Shown one piece after another: positions 49,074 to 58,079 of a DNA stretch of 64,000 nt (the first letter of the stretch is position 1; every line of letters begins with the position of its first letter). The notes below the pieces were generated by a model that was not told the origin of the DNA, did not search any database, and saw only the letters and a program-made list of their open reading frames with translations. The position numbers and the translations under genes were made by a program. Source of the stretch: Endomychus coccineus (taxonomy: Eukaryota > Arthropoda > Insecta > Coleoptera > Endomychidae). The stretch spans positions 198,335,401-198,399,400 of the forward strand of contig OY294067.1 of NCBI GenBank assembly GCA_958510875.1, read 5' to 3'.

Positions 49074-49745
49074 ATGGCATTCGTACGTTATTTCCCACGA
49101 ATAGGTCTTCTAGATGTTCAGATGCTTCAAGACTATTCGACGGGCGACTTCATCGTAAAAGAAATCGCCTGGAAACAAGTAAACTATCCGTTCGACATCG
49201 AAGATTACAATTACGGAGCGACTCGCACTAGTTGTTCGTACGACATTCGCAGCATCATGTTTTCCATTCCCAAATTCAAGTTGTACGGCGACGACAGATC
49301 TCCTTACAGGCATAGCAATATACGTAAAACTAATCGTTATTTGACGGCGAATTACATAATGATCGACGGATCGGTCGGACACGTCCCGTATGCCGACGAT
49401 ATAGTATACGATATTCTGAGTCAATTCGACGTGATCTTCGTGAAAGGTTGGAATAAACGATATAATCTGTTGCGTTTGTTGGACAGGATAGCATCGTCGC
49501 AGTCGTCGTCGATCGATTATGGCACCATTAAATCGATCAAAATCATAGATATCGATACGGACGATAAGATCGAAACGATTTATCCGCTATCGGTCTATTA
49601 TAACGATCGCTCGCTGTACGACCTGAGGAAATCGTTGTGCACGTACGATCACGGACGGTGTTCCGTATTCAACGTGTTCGTGATGTTCGTTTATTGGTGG
49701 TGTGCGTTGTCGACTACGCTATATCGAAATAGTCGGAAGCAATAA
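49074..49745 (+). CDS. DEDD-exonuclease-like protein, tentative
   Basis: A 223-residue protein. Its motif order recalls a family common in arthropod genomes and invertebrate DNA viruses that looks like an RNase-H-fold exonuclease: LLDVQMLQDYSTGDFIVKEI, then GHVPYADDIVYDIL, then VIFVKGWNKRYNLLRLL (family VYVKGxEK), then IKIIDIDT, then a final CTYDHGRC...N...W (family CxxH...CA..N). The match rests on my memory of the pattern. Some catalytic acids may be replaced. A hydrophobic segment near the C-terminus (VFVMFVYWW) could be a membrane helix instead. The next gene begins 5 bp after its stop with AATAATAAG. Confidence 0.5.
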   Translation: MAFVRYFPRIGLLDVQMLQDYSTGDFIVKEIAWKQVNYPFDIEDYNYGATRTSCSYDIRSIMFSIPKFKLYGDDRSPYRHSNIRKTNRYLTANYIMIDGSVGHVPYADDIVYDILSQFDVIFVKGWNKRYNLLRLLDRIASSQSSSIDYGTIKSIKIIDIDTDDKIETIYPLSVYYNDRSLYDLRKSLCTYDHGRCSVFNVFVMFVYWWCALSTTLYRNSRKQ

Positions 49746-49749
49746 TAAG

Positions 49750-50583
49750 ATGTTGAAACGGAATGCTCTCATGTCTAACGAAGCGAATAATAAGTCTTCC
49801 GTGTTCGATATCGACTACAAAATTGACGGTCCTGGACCTAACGTGTTACAAATTCTCAAGTACGTTTCGATCGCAGTGGCATGTTTTATTTTAACTTTCC
49901 TAGCGTATTACGTTATGTTTGCGAGAGATAAAACGTCTCACGATTCCGATCAAAAACATTGGACGGACGAACACGCTCGACTGATGCAACAGCAACAACG
50001 AGAACGAGACCGGCAACAACAAGAGCAGCAGCAGCAGCAGCAACAACAGCGACGAGAACAAGAGCAACGGCGGCGACAAATATCGATCGACGAACGACGA
50101 ATCGATCGATCACATCGATATGATTCGGTTCCGGTTCCCGTATCGAACAGATCGTCATCGATGGATAATCCACAAAATATATCGGACCGTTACGATCCAC
50201 GACGACGTCAAGAATCGCGTAACGGATTACGTTCGGCGACGTCAACAGCGTCGTTGCCGTCGTCGTTTCCGATATCGAACGGCGGCGTCGATAAACCGAA
50301 CGACGTGTGGTCGAGCAAAAAATCGAAAAATACTCCGATGGGTAGCATAATATGGCACGACGGAATGAGTCGTATATTAGACTTGAACATTCTATTAGAT
50401 ATGGTACCGATTATATCGATACGTGAAAGCGCGGAGCATCTCGTCGATTATTACGTAGCACACTCTCGTCAGAATACCGATCAGAATATCGTTATCGAAC
50501 GGTACCGCTACCCGTATAATCACGAATCGTTCAATACGAAATCGTGGACAGAACTCGTCCAGATAAATCGACAAAAGGTATAA
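49750..50583 (+). CDS. membrane protein with coiled coil, N-terminal part
   Basis: TAATAAG directly abuts the ATG. The 277-residue frame has a membrane helix at about 35-57 (LKYVSIAVACFILTFLAYYV), then a Gln/Arg coiled-coil-like stretch (about 75-115), a Ser/Arg-rich linker and a folded C-terminal part. It runs out at 50583, inside the next frame, which is open from 50520 but has no ATG for about 90 codons. The two may be one gene separated by a -1 difference near an AAAA run at about 50575. Confidence 0.55.
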   Translation: MLKRNALMSNEANNKSSVFDIDYKIDGPGPNVLQILKYVSIAVACFILTFLAYYVMFARDKTSHDSDQKHWTDEHARLMQQQQRERDRQQQEQQQQQQQQRREQEQRRRQISIDERRIDRSHRYDSVPVPVSNRSSSMDNPQNISDRYDPRRRQESRNGLRSATSTASLPSSFPISNGGVDKPNDVWSSKKSKNTPMGSIIWHDGMSRILDLNILLDMVPIISIRESAEHLVDYYVAHSRQNTDQNIVIERYRYPYNHESFNTKSWTELVQINRQKV

Positions 50584-51818
50584 AATTGAAAACGCAAATT
50601 GGTACCAACAAATATTCCTACGTGGCGTCGACTCTAGAAATTACCGACTACGAACTATGGTCGGTCAAAGATCTATTAACGTGTGGCATCCTAATTACCG
50701 AGACTGCCGGCGACAACGACAACGTTATATACAGTACGATTAATGACGGTAACGCTATTAACGTGTTCGGTGGGTTACACAAGAAATCTGGCCAGCTTCA
50801 AACTCTGATTATGTATAATAATCTCAAGTGTAACGTGACGGGAAAAAAGAATATGTCGGTAGGAGTATCGGCGGCCGTCGTGAAGAATCGAAACGCGCTG
50901 TCCGATCTGTGGGCCGAAACGAAAAAGTTACTTTTCGGTAAGAACATCGACAACTTCGAATTCTTGACGGGCAGGCAGAACGCGATGGTTCGTATAGTGA
51001 AGAATAAATACGGTGTCGTTCAAAGGTCGAGCTCGCCAACGTTAAAGACCGACGTATTGATCCTTTTGCACGCCACCTACGCGATTCAACTGAACGATTC
51101 CGACGATGTCGATTATAACATGAAAACGTTCGAACAGGACTTCAGTCGTTCCGAATTGTCACAATATTTGACATTGTTGTATTGGGGCAACTCGAACGGA
51201 ACTTTCCGGACCGATTATTTGGATGAATTTCCTGCATCCGTCGCTTTGGACACCAATCGGCATTCTCAGCGAAAGAAATTTGCGCTAATCGACGTTTACA
51301 TGGCGGACGTGAACAGTGTCATAAAGTATGGCTATTCGATCGAAAGTTATCGAACAGATAATTTAGCTCTTTATCGCGGAGACAACTGTGACTGGTTGAA
51401 GACGATAAAGTTCTCCATCCTTCCGAACGACCGTATCGTACATAAGCGTACGAAACGATCCGCTTCTATCGAATCGGTCGACGACGAACCTATCTACGCA
51501 GAATTGGAGAATTTCAACGCTGTCCTCGAAGAAACGTCCAGCGTATCGACGATGCAGTCGGACGTCGACGATAGCTGTACCGAAGATTATAGCGACAACG
51601 ACGACGACGACCGCGACGATAATACGAACACTACAAAATCGATATCCGATCTTCTCGACGCAGCGAATAACGACGACCGGGACAACGAGCCGTCGTCACG
51701 CGTCGAAAAAACATATACCGACGCGACGCCGCGTTACGATATAAACGAACACATAGAAGAGCTAGAACGGATGAACGTGACCGATTACAACGCGGAAATG
51801 AACGGTATGGCCCTATGA
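50544..51818 (+). CDS. continuation frame of the coiled-coil membrane protein
   Basis: A 424-codon frame whose first ATG is at 50812, although the preceding 90 codons are strongly protein-like. An in-frame stop at 50517-50519 closes the upstream end, so it overlaps the previous gene by about 60 nt. It probably continues that gene after a -1 change, or has an alternative exon. The C-terminal 100 residues are acidic and disordered. No family recognised. Confidence 0.5.
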   Translation: MDRTRPDKSTKGIKLKTQIGTNKYSYVASTLEITDYELWSVKDLLTCGILITETAGDNDNVIYSTINDGNAINVFGGLHKKSGQLQTLIMYNNLKCNVTGKKNMSVGVSAAVVKNRNALSDLWAETKKLLFGKNIDNFEFLTGRQNAMVRIVKNKYGVVQRSSSPTLKTDVLILLHATYAIQLNDSDDVDYNMKTFEQDFSRSELSQYLTLLYWGNSNGTFRTDYLDEFPASVALDTNRHSQRKKFALIDVYMADVNSVIKYGYSIESYRTDNLALYRGDNCDWLKTIKFSILPNDRIVHKRTKRSASIESVDDEPIYAELENFNAVLEETSSVSTMQSDVDDSCTEDYSDNDDDDRDDNTNTTKSISDLLDAANNDDRDNEPSSRVEKTYTDATPRYDINEHIEELERMNVTDYNAEMNGMAL

Positions 51819-51826
51819 GATAAGAC

Positions 51827-52078
51827 ATGAACACTGGCACGAGAAATATCACCGATATCATGAACGGCATTGCTGGTGCCGCCGACACCACTTCTGGATG
51901 GGTCGGTCTTTTCGACAACATCACGTTGAGCGATGCCATATCGCTGGCCATGTGCTTCTCAGTAGCTTGTTCCCTATCCGGATTCGTCATTTACTCGCTC
52001 AAGCGTTTTCGCAAAATACAAAAGATACGATATCACGCGTTGATATTGAACGAACGTGAAAATAAGACCGTAGCATGA
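51827..52078 (+). CDS. small single-span membrane protein
   Basis: An 83-residue protein. TAAGAC stands directly before the ATG. A membrane helix lies at about 37-57 (AISLAMCFSVACSLSGFVIY), followed by a basic tail. The stop overlaps the next ATG (ATGA). It is probably a virion component. No family recognised. Confidence 0.6.
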   Translation: MNTGTRNITDIMNGIAGAADTTSGWVGLFDNITLSDAISLAMCFSVACSLSGFVIYSLKRFRKIQKIRYHALILNERENKTVA

Positions 52079-52446
52079 CGTTCCAAGCGTTCGTATACAA
52101 CGTCGATGCGAAAAATCTGACGATACGTTCCGTTATTCCGATAGACACGTTCGCTAATGTGACGGCTGTGTCATCGAACGGAGGTATAGTCGACGACTTT
52201 CACACCGACGACGAAGTCGACTTATCCGTGAAAATTGGACATTTCGCATTGTACGATATCGACTCGACCGAAAGCAGTACGATCAGAGGGATGTTAATAT
52301 TGGAAATTCTATCGAGACGATCTGCCTTCTACGACCGCGGGAGCATCGGTGATGGGAACGACGGTTGGAACTTTATGAGAAAAAACAAAAATACACCTTT
52401 ACATCGTTTATTCAATGAAATTAATTCACAATATGTGATTACGTAA
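52075..52446 (+). CDS. small hypothetical protein
   Basis: A 123-residue protein starting in the ATGA overlap with the previous gene, so coupled translation is likely. It is soluble and beta-rich (FANVTAVSSNGG...). It ends opposite the LEF-4 gene with 20 nt of tail-to-tail overlap. No family recognised. Confidence 0.5.
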   Translation: MTFQAFVYNVDAKNLTIRSVIPIDTFANVTAVSSNGGIVDDFHTDDEVDLSVKIGHFALYDIDSTESSTIRGMLILEILSRRSAFYDRGSIGDGNDGWNFMRKNKNTPLHRLFNEINSQYVIT

Positions 52447-54435
52447 TATAGCTTTGATTTTACCATTATTATCTGCCTCGAATTTGTCATATCTAATTTT
52501 ATATTGTACTAGTTCTACGTGTCGCAATAAAAACAATAATTCTTCGATATCTTCTTCTTCTTCTTCTTCTTCTTTTCCTTTTACGTTATTCGAAACGACG
52601 ACTGGAGCAGTCGTGGTGGTACTATCGATAGCGGTACGATTGGTGGTAGTGGTAGTGTACTTCGGGTTGTCGGATACGTGCTGTTTTTTTCGTATGACGA
52701 ATTCGATCAGGACGATGTTGGAGTCCATGCCGGTCGAATACCATCGCAGTTTATTAGCATCGAAATCGCGTATCGTTAGATCGCGGGCGAGGAAATCAAA
52801 GTTCTTTTCGTAGCTGGTTAACGTCGATTTGCACAAGTCGTAAATCAATTCGATCGTTTGATACAATTTCAATTTTACGTATAAACTTTTCGTTCCGTCG
52901 CCGAATATAACTATCGCCAATTTACCGTCCGTCCGTTCCGACGAACGAGCAATTTGTTCGTCGTGTCGCGTTGCGTTCCGTTTCGAATAGAAAAAATAAT
53001 CGTCGAACAAGTGTAGCGGATAATCGTAATGATAATAGGTGAAATGCTTATCGTCGTGCTTGTGAAATTTCGAGATCAATTCTAGCGAATATATCGGATC
53101 GCTTTCGTGAAAAGTTCGTGCGATTCTCGTGATGGTGTCCGTTTCGGCGTACGGCTGACTCTTCGTGTTGGGATCGCTCGAATCGAACGCGAATCCGTGT
53201 AATTGATTTTTACCGTATAAAGATACGCCGTATATTTCCGTCACTACGATATGATCTTGGCTGATGTCGTTCATACCGCTCGTCGTGGCATCGTCGTCGT
53301 CGTCGTCGTCGGCGTCGTTCGAAAACATCTCCACTTGCACTATCAATCGTTGTAAGCAGTACGACGGCAAATCGAATTCTCGCAACGCCTTCACGGTACG
53401 CACGACGATTTTGTCATTTTCCCATACGCCGGTGCCACGTATACCGTTCCATTTGGGAGCTACGAAAACGTTGGTCATGTTCGAGCGTGCGTGGAATCGT
53501 ACTTTCGACATGAACTTGCCGTATTCGTGTGTGAAATTTCGCGCGTAATCTTGCATCAGTTCACCGATACGCTTTTCATCGCCGATACAAATACGCTTGG
53601 CACCCACCACGATTTCACGTAGCAACGGTACGGGTATCAGAGCGAGTACGTCGTCGACGAACGCTCTTATCGTTGCGGACGACATCGACTTATCGTGACA
53701 TAGCTTACTGTCGAATTCTTTCTCGAATTCCAAATAGTAAAACTCGTCCATGGGTCTTCGTCCTTGTTGCGTTCCACCGAAACTGTAACCTTTACTGATC
53801 GAAAAACGTACCCTTTTATCGGGGAAATTTCTCAGACATATTCGTGACTGACCGAAAATCGGTATGAACGAACCGTCGGTATCGTTCGAATTATCCAGCA
53901 CGGTCCGTTTGAACTCTTCGTAAGTGAGACTTTCTTCGTAGCTACGTTTCCACGTACATTCCACCAATATCTCCGTTCGTTCGTCTAACGTGAACGGCAC
54001 TATCGTCGACGATCTGGACATCGTTCGTTCCCTTTGGAACGAGAATTTATCGTTAAATGTTGCGGACGACGACGACGATACTAATCGTTTGATGTTCGCA
54101 TCGTTGAGCATATCGTCGTGTAACGGATCGATTAATTTCTCTATATCTGCGTAGGGTATAGGTTGAACATCTTTAACGATGACACGATACATCCCTTGAA
54201 ATCGATCGTAATCGTCGTCGCGATCCGTACGAATGCCATAATCGCTTTCTTCGACATATCTTTTGATCTCGTCCAATCGCGTCGTCGCCTTTCCGCTATA
54301 TCTGATGTTGGTTTCGTAACACCACGTTTTGTCGTCGCCGTATTTATCCAGTACGAATTGACCGGTATCGTAGAAACTTTTAACGTCCATCAGTAACGTG
54401 ACCGTAAGTTCTTTCTCTTCTTCGAGTTGCTGCAT
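52426..54435 (-). CDS. lef-4: LEF-4-like mRNA capping enzyme / RNA polymerase subunit
   Basis: A 669-residue protein. LEF-4 proteins carry RNA 5'-triphosphatase and guanylyltransferase activities and are part of the viral late RNA polymerase. Here the N-terminal half has TPase-like acidic strands (EILVECTWKR near 160; YYLEFEKEF near 235). The nucleotidyltransferase motif I is PKWNGIR with the candidate lysine at 328 (nt 53452-53454), Asn standing where the family has Asp. Motif III is VQVEMFS, a motif IV-like HGFAFDSSDP follows, and motif V is VKLKLYQTIEL. It is about 200 residues longer than baculovirus LEF-4, mainly at the C-terminus, with Thr and Glu runs. Its presence implies a viral RNA polymerase, matching the TAAG promoters. 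Confidence 0.75.
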   Translation of the reverse strand: MQQLEEEKELTVTLLMDVKSFYDTGQFVLDKYGDDKTWCYETNIRYSGKATTRLDEIKRYVEESDYGIRTDRDDDYDRFQGMYRVIVKDVQPIPYADIEKLIDPLHDDMLNDANIKRLVSSSSSATFNDKFSFQRERTMSRSSTIVPFTLDERTEILVECTWKRSYEESLTYEEFKRTVLDNSNDTDGSFIPIFGQSRICLRNFPDKRVRFSISKGYSFGGTQQGRRPMDEFYYLEFEKEFDSKLCHDKSMSSATIRAFVDDVLALIPVPLLREIVVGAKRICIGDEKRIGELMQDYARNFTHEYGKFMSKVRFHARSNMTNVFVAPKWNGIRGTGVWENDKIVVRTVKALREFDLPSYCLQRLIVQVEMFSNDADDDDDDDATTSGMNDISQDHIVVTEIYGVSLYGKNQLHGFAFDSSDPNTKSQPYAETDTITRIARTFHESDPIYSLELISKFHKHDDKHFTYYHYDYPLHLFDDYFFYSKRNATRHDEQIARSSERTDGKLAIVIFGDGTKSLYVKLKLYQTIELIYDLCKSTLTSYEKNFDFLARDLTIRDFDANKLRWYSTGMDSNIVLIEFVIRKKQHVSDNPKYTTTTTNRTAIDSTTTTAPVVVSNNVKGKEEEEEEEDIEELLFLLRHVELVQYKIRYDKFEADNNGKIKAILRNHIL

Positions 54436-54506
54436 GTAGCCACTTTCTTCCCTCTCCGGTCCACGTCGAAATAATCGCTAACGGAACTACCGTGATAACG
54501 GTATGA

Positions 54507-54535
54507 TGGTGGTGGTGGTGGTGGTGGTGGTGATT
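54507..54535. repeat. GGT microsatellite
   Basis: GGTGGTGGT repeats in the gap upstream of the LEF-4 start. The rest of 54436-54585 shows no clear gene. Confidence 0.8.
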
Positions 54536-54585
54536 GTTGTCCCGTTGGCGGTGACGGTGTTGTATGAACGTAGGTTAGAGGGAGA

Positions 54586-55137
54586 CTATACGGAAAACGG
54601 ATAAGACGGTTCTCTGCGCCTTCTACGTTTGATATCGTTATTATCGTCGTTTTCGTTCGGCTTATCCGAACCGCTTCTGCGTCGTTTAGAACGTGAAGTT
54701 TCTTCGTCCATAGGTATTTGTGTATCGTTCGTTATTCTATCGACACAAATAAATTGATAAAATAATATAGGTCGTTTTTTTTCTACGAATATAACCGTAC
54801 AGCCGGGAAGATGATGACGACGATAATCGGCGTGACATCTAACGTTGGCCGTCAATATATTAGAAATCGAATTTTCGAATAACGCAAAAATAACTTCCAA
54901 CTGGTGAAAATTTATCAACAATCTGGTACCGAATTTGTACGGATGGCTATTATCGACGACGACGACGGCGTTTTCGGGGTTGAAACAACGCAATAAGCCG
55001 TACGATAACAATCGAATACTTCGCTCGCTGTTGACGTACGAAGGTTCCGGAAAACCTTCGACGACGACATCGATAGTGTACGGGTCTGACGTTATTATGG
55101 AAATTACTCGTCGTATCGTAGAATAACTGTTCGTTAG
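54586..55137 (-). CDS. C-terminal segment of gene at 55606, in shifted frame
   Basis: The frame is open from about 55137 down to 54586 and has protein-like content: a Pro/Glu stretch, FNPENAVVVVDNSHPYKFG and LLINFHQLEVIF, then a Lys/Arg-rich end. The nominal start in this frame is TTG, and no ATG precedes a long folded part. It overlaps the next frame (54950-55606) by about 190 nt; there the other frame turns into an Arg-rich low-quality tail. Together they look like one gene with a +1 frame difference around 55105-55137. Confidence 0.5.
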   Translation of the reverse strand, partial: LTNSYSTIRRVISIITSDPYTIDVVVEGFPEPSYVNSERSIRLLSYGLLRCFNPENAVVVVDNSHPYKFGTRLLINFHQLEVIFALFENSISNILTANVRCHADYRRHHLPGCTVIFVEKKRPILFYQFICVDRITNDTQIPMDEETSRSKRRRSGSDKPNENDDNNDIKRRRRREPSYPFSV

Positions 55138-55606
55138 TCAGGACGATGGAAGGCGGTGGTGTCGATGAAGAGCGACAACGTTCATTTCTCGACCCCAAAA
55201 CGACCAGCGTGAAATGTGGTAGGTGACGGGTATGGTCATCGGCAAGGAGGTTACGTTGTTGTTGTTGTTGTTGTTGTTGATCGACACCGTCCAGTTCGAT
55301 TCTGTTCAATCGTATCGACGTATAATTCGATCCGTTCGTATCGACATCGTCCGTCAAAGGATGATCAGAAGGAGCAGCAGAAGAGGAAAAAGAAGAAGAA
55401 GAAGAAGAAGAAGAAACGGTATTATCGTAATACCACGTTTCGTACGCGTACCACTGTCGATCTATTGAAAAAATTATCTGATCGGTAACGATAAGTATCG
55501 TCGTCCAATCGATATTTTCGAACGTATCGTGGAATATTCGAGCCTTGATCACCACGTTCGATTTTTCCGTATACAGCGTAACGTGTTTTTCCAACGTGGA
55601 TTCCAT
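54950..55606 (-). CDS. hypothetical late protein, N-terminal segment
   Basis: A 218-residue frame with a true ATG at 55606 and a TAAG motif immediately before it, shared with the PIF-8 gene on the other strand. Residues 1-60 look folded, then come Ser and Gln runs and a second folded part to about 170. After that the frame reads as an Arg-rich tail typical of an out-of-frame region. The best continuation is the frame ending at 54586. No family recognised. Confidence 0.5.
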   Translation of the reverse strand: MESTLEKHVTLYTEKSNVVIKARIFHDTFENIDWTTILIVTDQIIFSIDRQWYAYETWYYDNTVSSSSSSSSFSSSAAPSDHPLTDDVDTNGSNYTSIRLNRIELDGVDQQQQQQQQRNLLADDHTRHLPHFTLVVLGSRNERCRSSSTPPPSIVLTNEQLFYDTTSNFHNNVRPVHYRCRRRRFSGTFVRQQRAKYSIVIVRLIALFQPRKRRRRRR

Positions 55607-55620
55607 CTTACTGTAAGATG
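55604..55620. promoter_or_regulatory. palindromic back-to-back TAAG promoter
   Basis: CATCTTACTGTAAGATG is a perfect 17-bp palindrome around the T at 55612. It puts a TAAG directly before the ATG of both divergent genes (55606 minus, 55618 plus), so both late transcripts would be almost leaderless. Confidence 0.85.
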
Positions 55621-55886
55621 CTCCTATTAATCGTGATACTATGTTCTTTGTTGTTTTTAATCTTGTCGATCGTTACAAATAAATCTACGTTAGACGAGCG
55701 GCCTCCAGATTTTGACGTGATCGTCGCAGACCGGCAAACGAAATTATCGATCATCAATTATTGTCACTATCTACGACGACGACGACCGTCTTTAAAAGGC
55801 TCGTCAAAACTTTATTTCCCGTACATTCCAGTCGTTCTTCCCGATCACTCAGGCCCTGTTTCTCATTCTTCTCCTTCGTCTTCACC

Positions 55887-55918
<32 letters not shown>

Positions 55919-57783
55919 TGAGAATACCTGTATATGAATTGAATTTTCTCGATAACGATAGCACCATTCAAATCAGACCGTACAAATACGTTGACTTACC
56001 GTTGACGCGATCGCGTTCGTCGTTGTCTAGGCCGCTACGGAAAAAATTCAACGTAAAATATATGTTTCGATTCGATCGAGGTACGTTCGACGTCGTTAGA
56101 TCGATCGGACAGGAGGAAAATTTCAAAGTATCGGCCACGCTCGAAAATGTCCACGTAGAATGGCTAGATAAATCGATAACGATAAAATTGCCGCACCGAT
56201 TCGACCCCACAGACAACGAACAATTATTCCTCGTGAATATATGCGAAGCGGGTGATGATATTCGCCGCACGCCCGCGTTTCCGATTCCTATCACCGGTTC
56301 GTTTTCCGACAACACGATATTGCAAGTATTCTCGGACGACAGGGCGTTATCCGAGTCTCGTTCTTTGGCGGGGTTCGGTCTGATCGGGTGGAAATATAGA
56401 TCGAATCAATACGGTGGTTGCGACGGCGACGACGCCGTGTTCACTTTACACGACTGCCCGGAGCGCACGATATACGGAGGTGCGGGTAGATGCTTATCGG
56501 TCGACGAGACCACTCAAACGTGCTTGCGTCATCCCGCGTTCACGATCGAACATCCGATCGATCGAGCGAAATATTTTCAGTGTACGAACGAGTTTCCATT
56601 TTACGAGGAGAAATCTTGCGGATTCGACGAAACATTTTCGGTCGAAAGTTTGAAATGCGAATCGAAAAACGTATGTCGCGACAGGTCCAACGGTAAACTC
56701 GCCATGCCTCGGTCGTTGCGAACGATCTATTTGGGCGAAACGTACGTCGAATGTATCGGCGGTCGGAGTTACGTGAGAGATTGCGCCGTTAAATACGTGA
56801 ACGCTAAATTGACAGAACTCGGAGACGGATGTTGCGACCCCGAGTGTAACGGCAAAGCCTTCGGCGAGGGAGACACGGTCGTCGTGATCACCGTCCAAAA
56901 CGTACGAGATCGCATAAATCTAGTAGAATACCCGGGCGATGTGATCGTTTGCAACGGAGGTTTGAGAACTCCGTTCGACCGACAAGGTCTGGTAGATCAA
57001 CGACCCACGCTTGTGACGAGACGAGAGGTCGTGAATAAATCGCACATGGCCAAAATCTACGCTTCCGCTAGCACGAACATGGACGTTGTACGGCTCAAAC
57101 GCTACGAACTGATCGCCGAGTACGAATTACCTTCCTTTATTTTCGCACGAGACGACGGTGGGAAGGTGTCGAAGAAAACGTTACATACGTTTCGTGACGC
57201 GCCGGAATTATTCAAAACGGGTAAAATACGTGTAATATCGTCTTTCACCGCAGACAAATCCATGTACGCGTTCCTTCGTTTCTCTATGTATCTGAATATC
57301 GAAGAGAACATCGCAACGTGCCTCACCGACGATCTGATATTGGAGTCGCGCGGAACGGTACCACCGCGCGTTTTATCTTCGACGGAAGCGGATTATTTCC
57401 GATTCGACAGATCGAAAGTATTCGGTCTGACGAATATCCAAGCTTGCTCGTGGAAAAGCAAGGATAAAGTTTTCGTATTCGACGAGGCGTACGATGACTT
57501 TCTAGAAAACGTCGTTTCTCCTACGACGACCGCGACGAACGTAAGTAACGACGCGTTCCTAACCAATCATTTGTATCATACCGACCTGTTAACTTTACCG
57601 ATCGTATCGCAACATCGTTCGATACCGTTCGTCGAAATGAACGAAGACGAATGTTTACGGACGTTTTATGAAAGTGACGATCATCCAAGTCGAATCGGAG
57701 GGTACGAATTGAAAAATGAACATCTAAACGATATCGGAGTAAAGACCGATACGTTCGTGGAATTCGCTTGTTCGTTGGTGTGA
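55618..57783 (+). CDS. pif-8: PIF-8/VP91-like envelope protein
   Basis: A 721-residue protein of the VP91/Ac83 family, which in baculoviruses is both a per os infectivity complex member and a nucleocapsid/envelope assembly factor. It has an N-terminal membrane anchor (about 2-20, LLIVILCSLLFLILSIV), a Pro run (near 90-100), and a chitin-binding (peritrophin-A-like) cysteine domain at about 302-345, with CLRHPAF, AKYFQC and the CGF...FSVESLKC spacing. A second cysteine set follows (VECIGGRSYVRDC..., DGCCDPEC). A long alpha/beta C-terminal region completes it. Length fits the family. It starts at the palindromic TAAG promoter. Confidence 0.8.
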
Positions 57784-57883
57784 TTTCGAACTGACGCCGG
57801 AAAAATGTGCGCGATAATGAAAGATGCGATATTCGCACCACAATAAAAAGACACGAGCGAGGAACCGCCGTCTCATAACGACG

Positions 57884-58075
57884 ATGACTACCACGTACAC
57901 GGGAGCTATAATACATATTTTCATTTCGCTATTCTTCTTTTTTTACAACATACCGTCGTTCGTCGATAACGTTTCGATTCTGTACGCATGGTATAGCAAT
58001 ACAGATGGCAGTGTAGAATTAGACGAGGGACGGGAGTGCGAAAAAAAATCGACGAGCGGTGTGCGAAAACTTTAG
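57884..58075 (+). CDS. small hydrophobic membrane protein
   Basis: A 63-residue protein from the ATG at 57884 (the frame is open upstream from 57824). A strong membrane segment lies at about 7-22 (GAIIHIFISLFFFFY), then a soluble acidic tail with Lys/Arg at the end. Size and layout resemble PIF-7 or similar tiny infectivity factors, but there is no motif proof. The next gene starts 5 bp after its stop. Confidence 0.5.
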   Translation: MTTTYTGAIIHIFISLFFFFYNIPSFVDNVSILYAWYSNTDGSVELDEGRECEKKSTSGVRKL

Positions 58076-58079
58076 AGCG

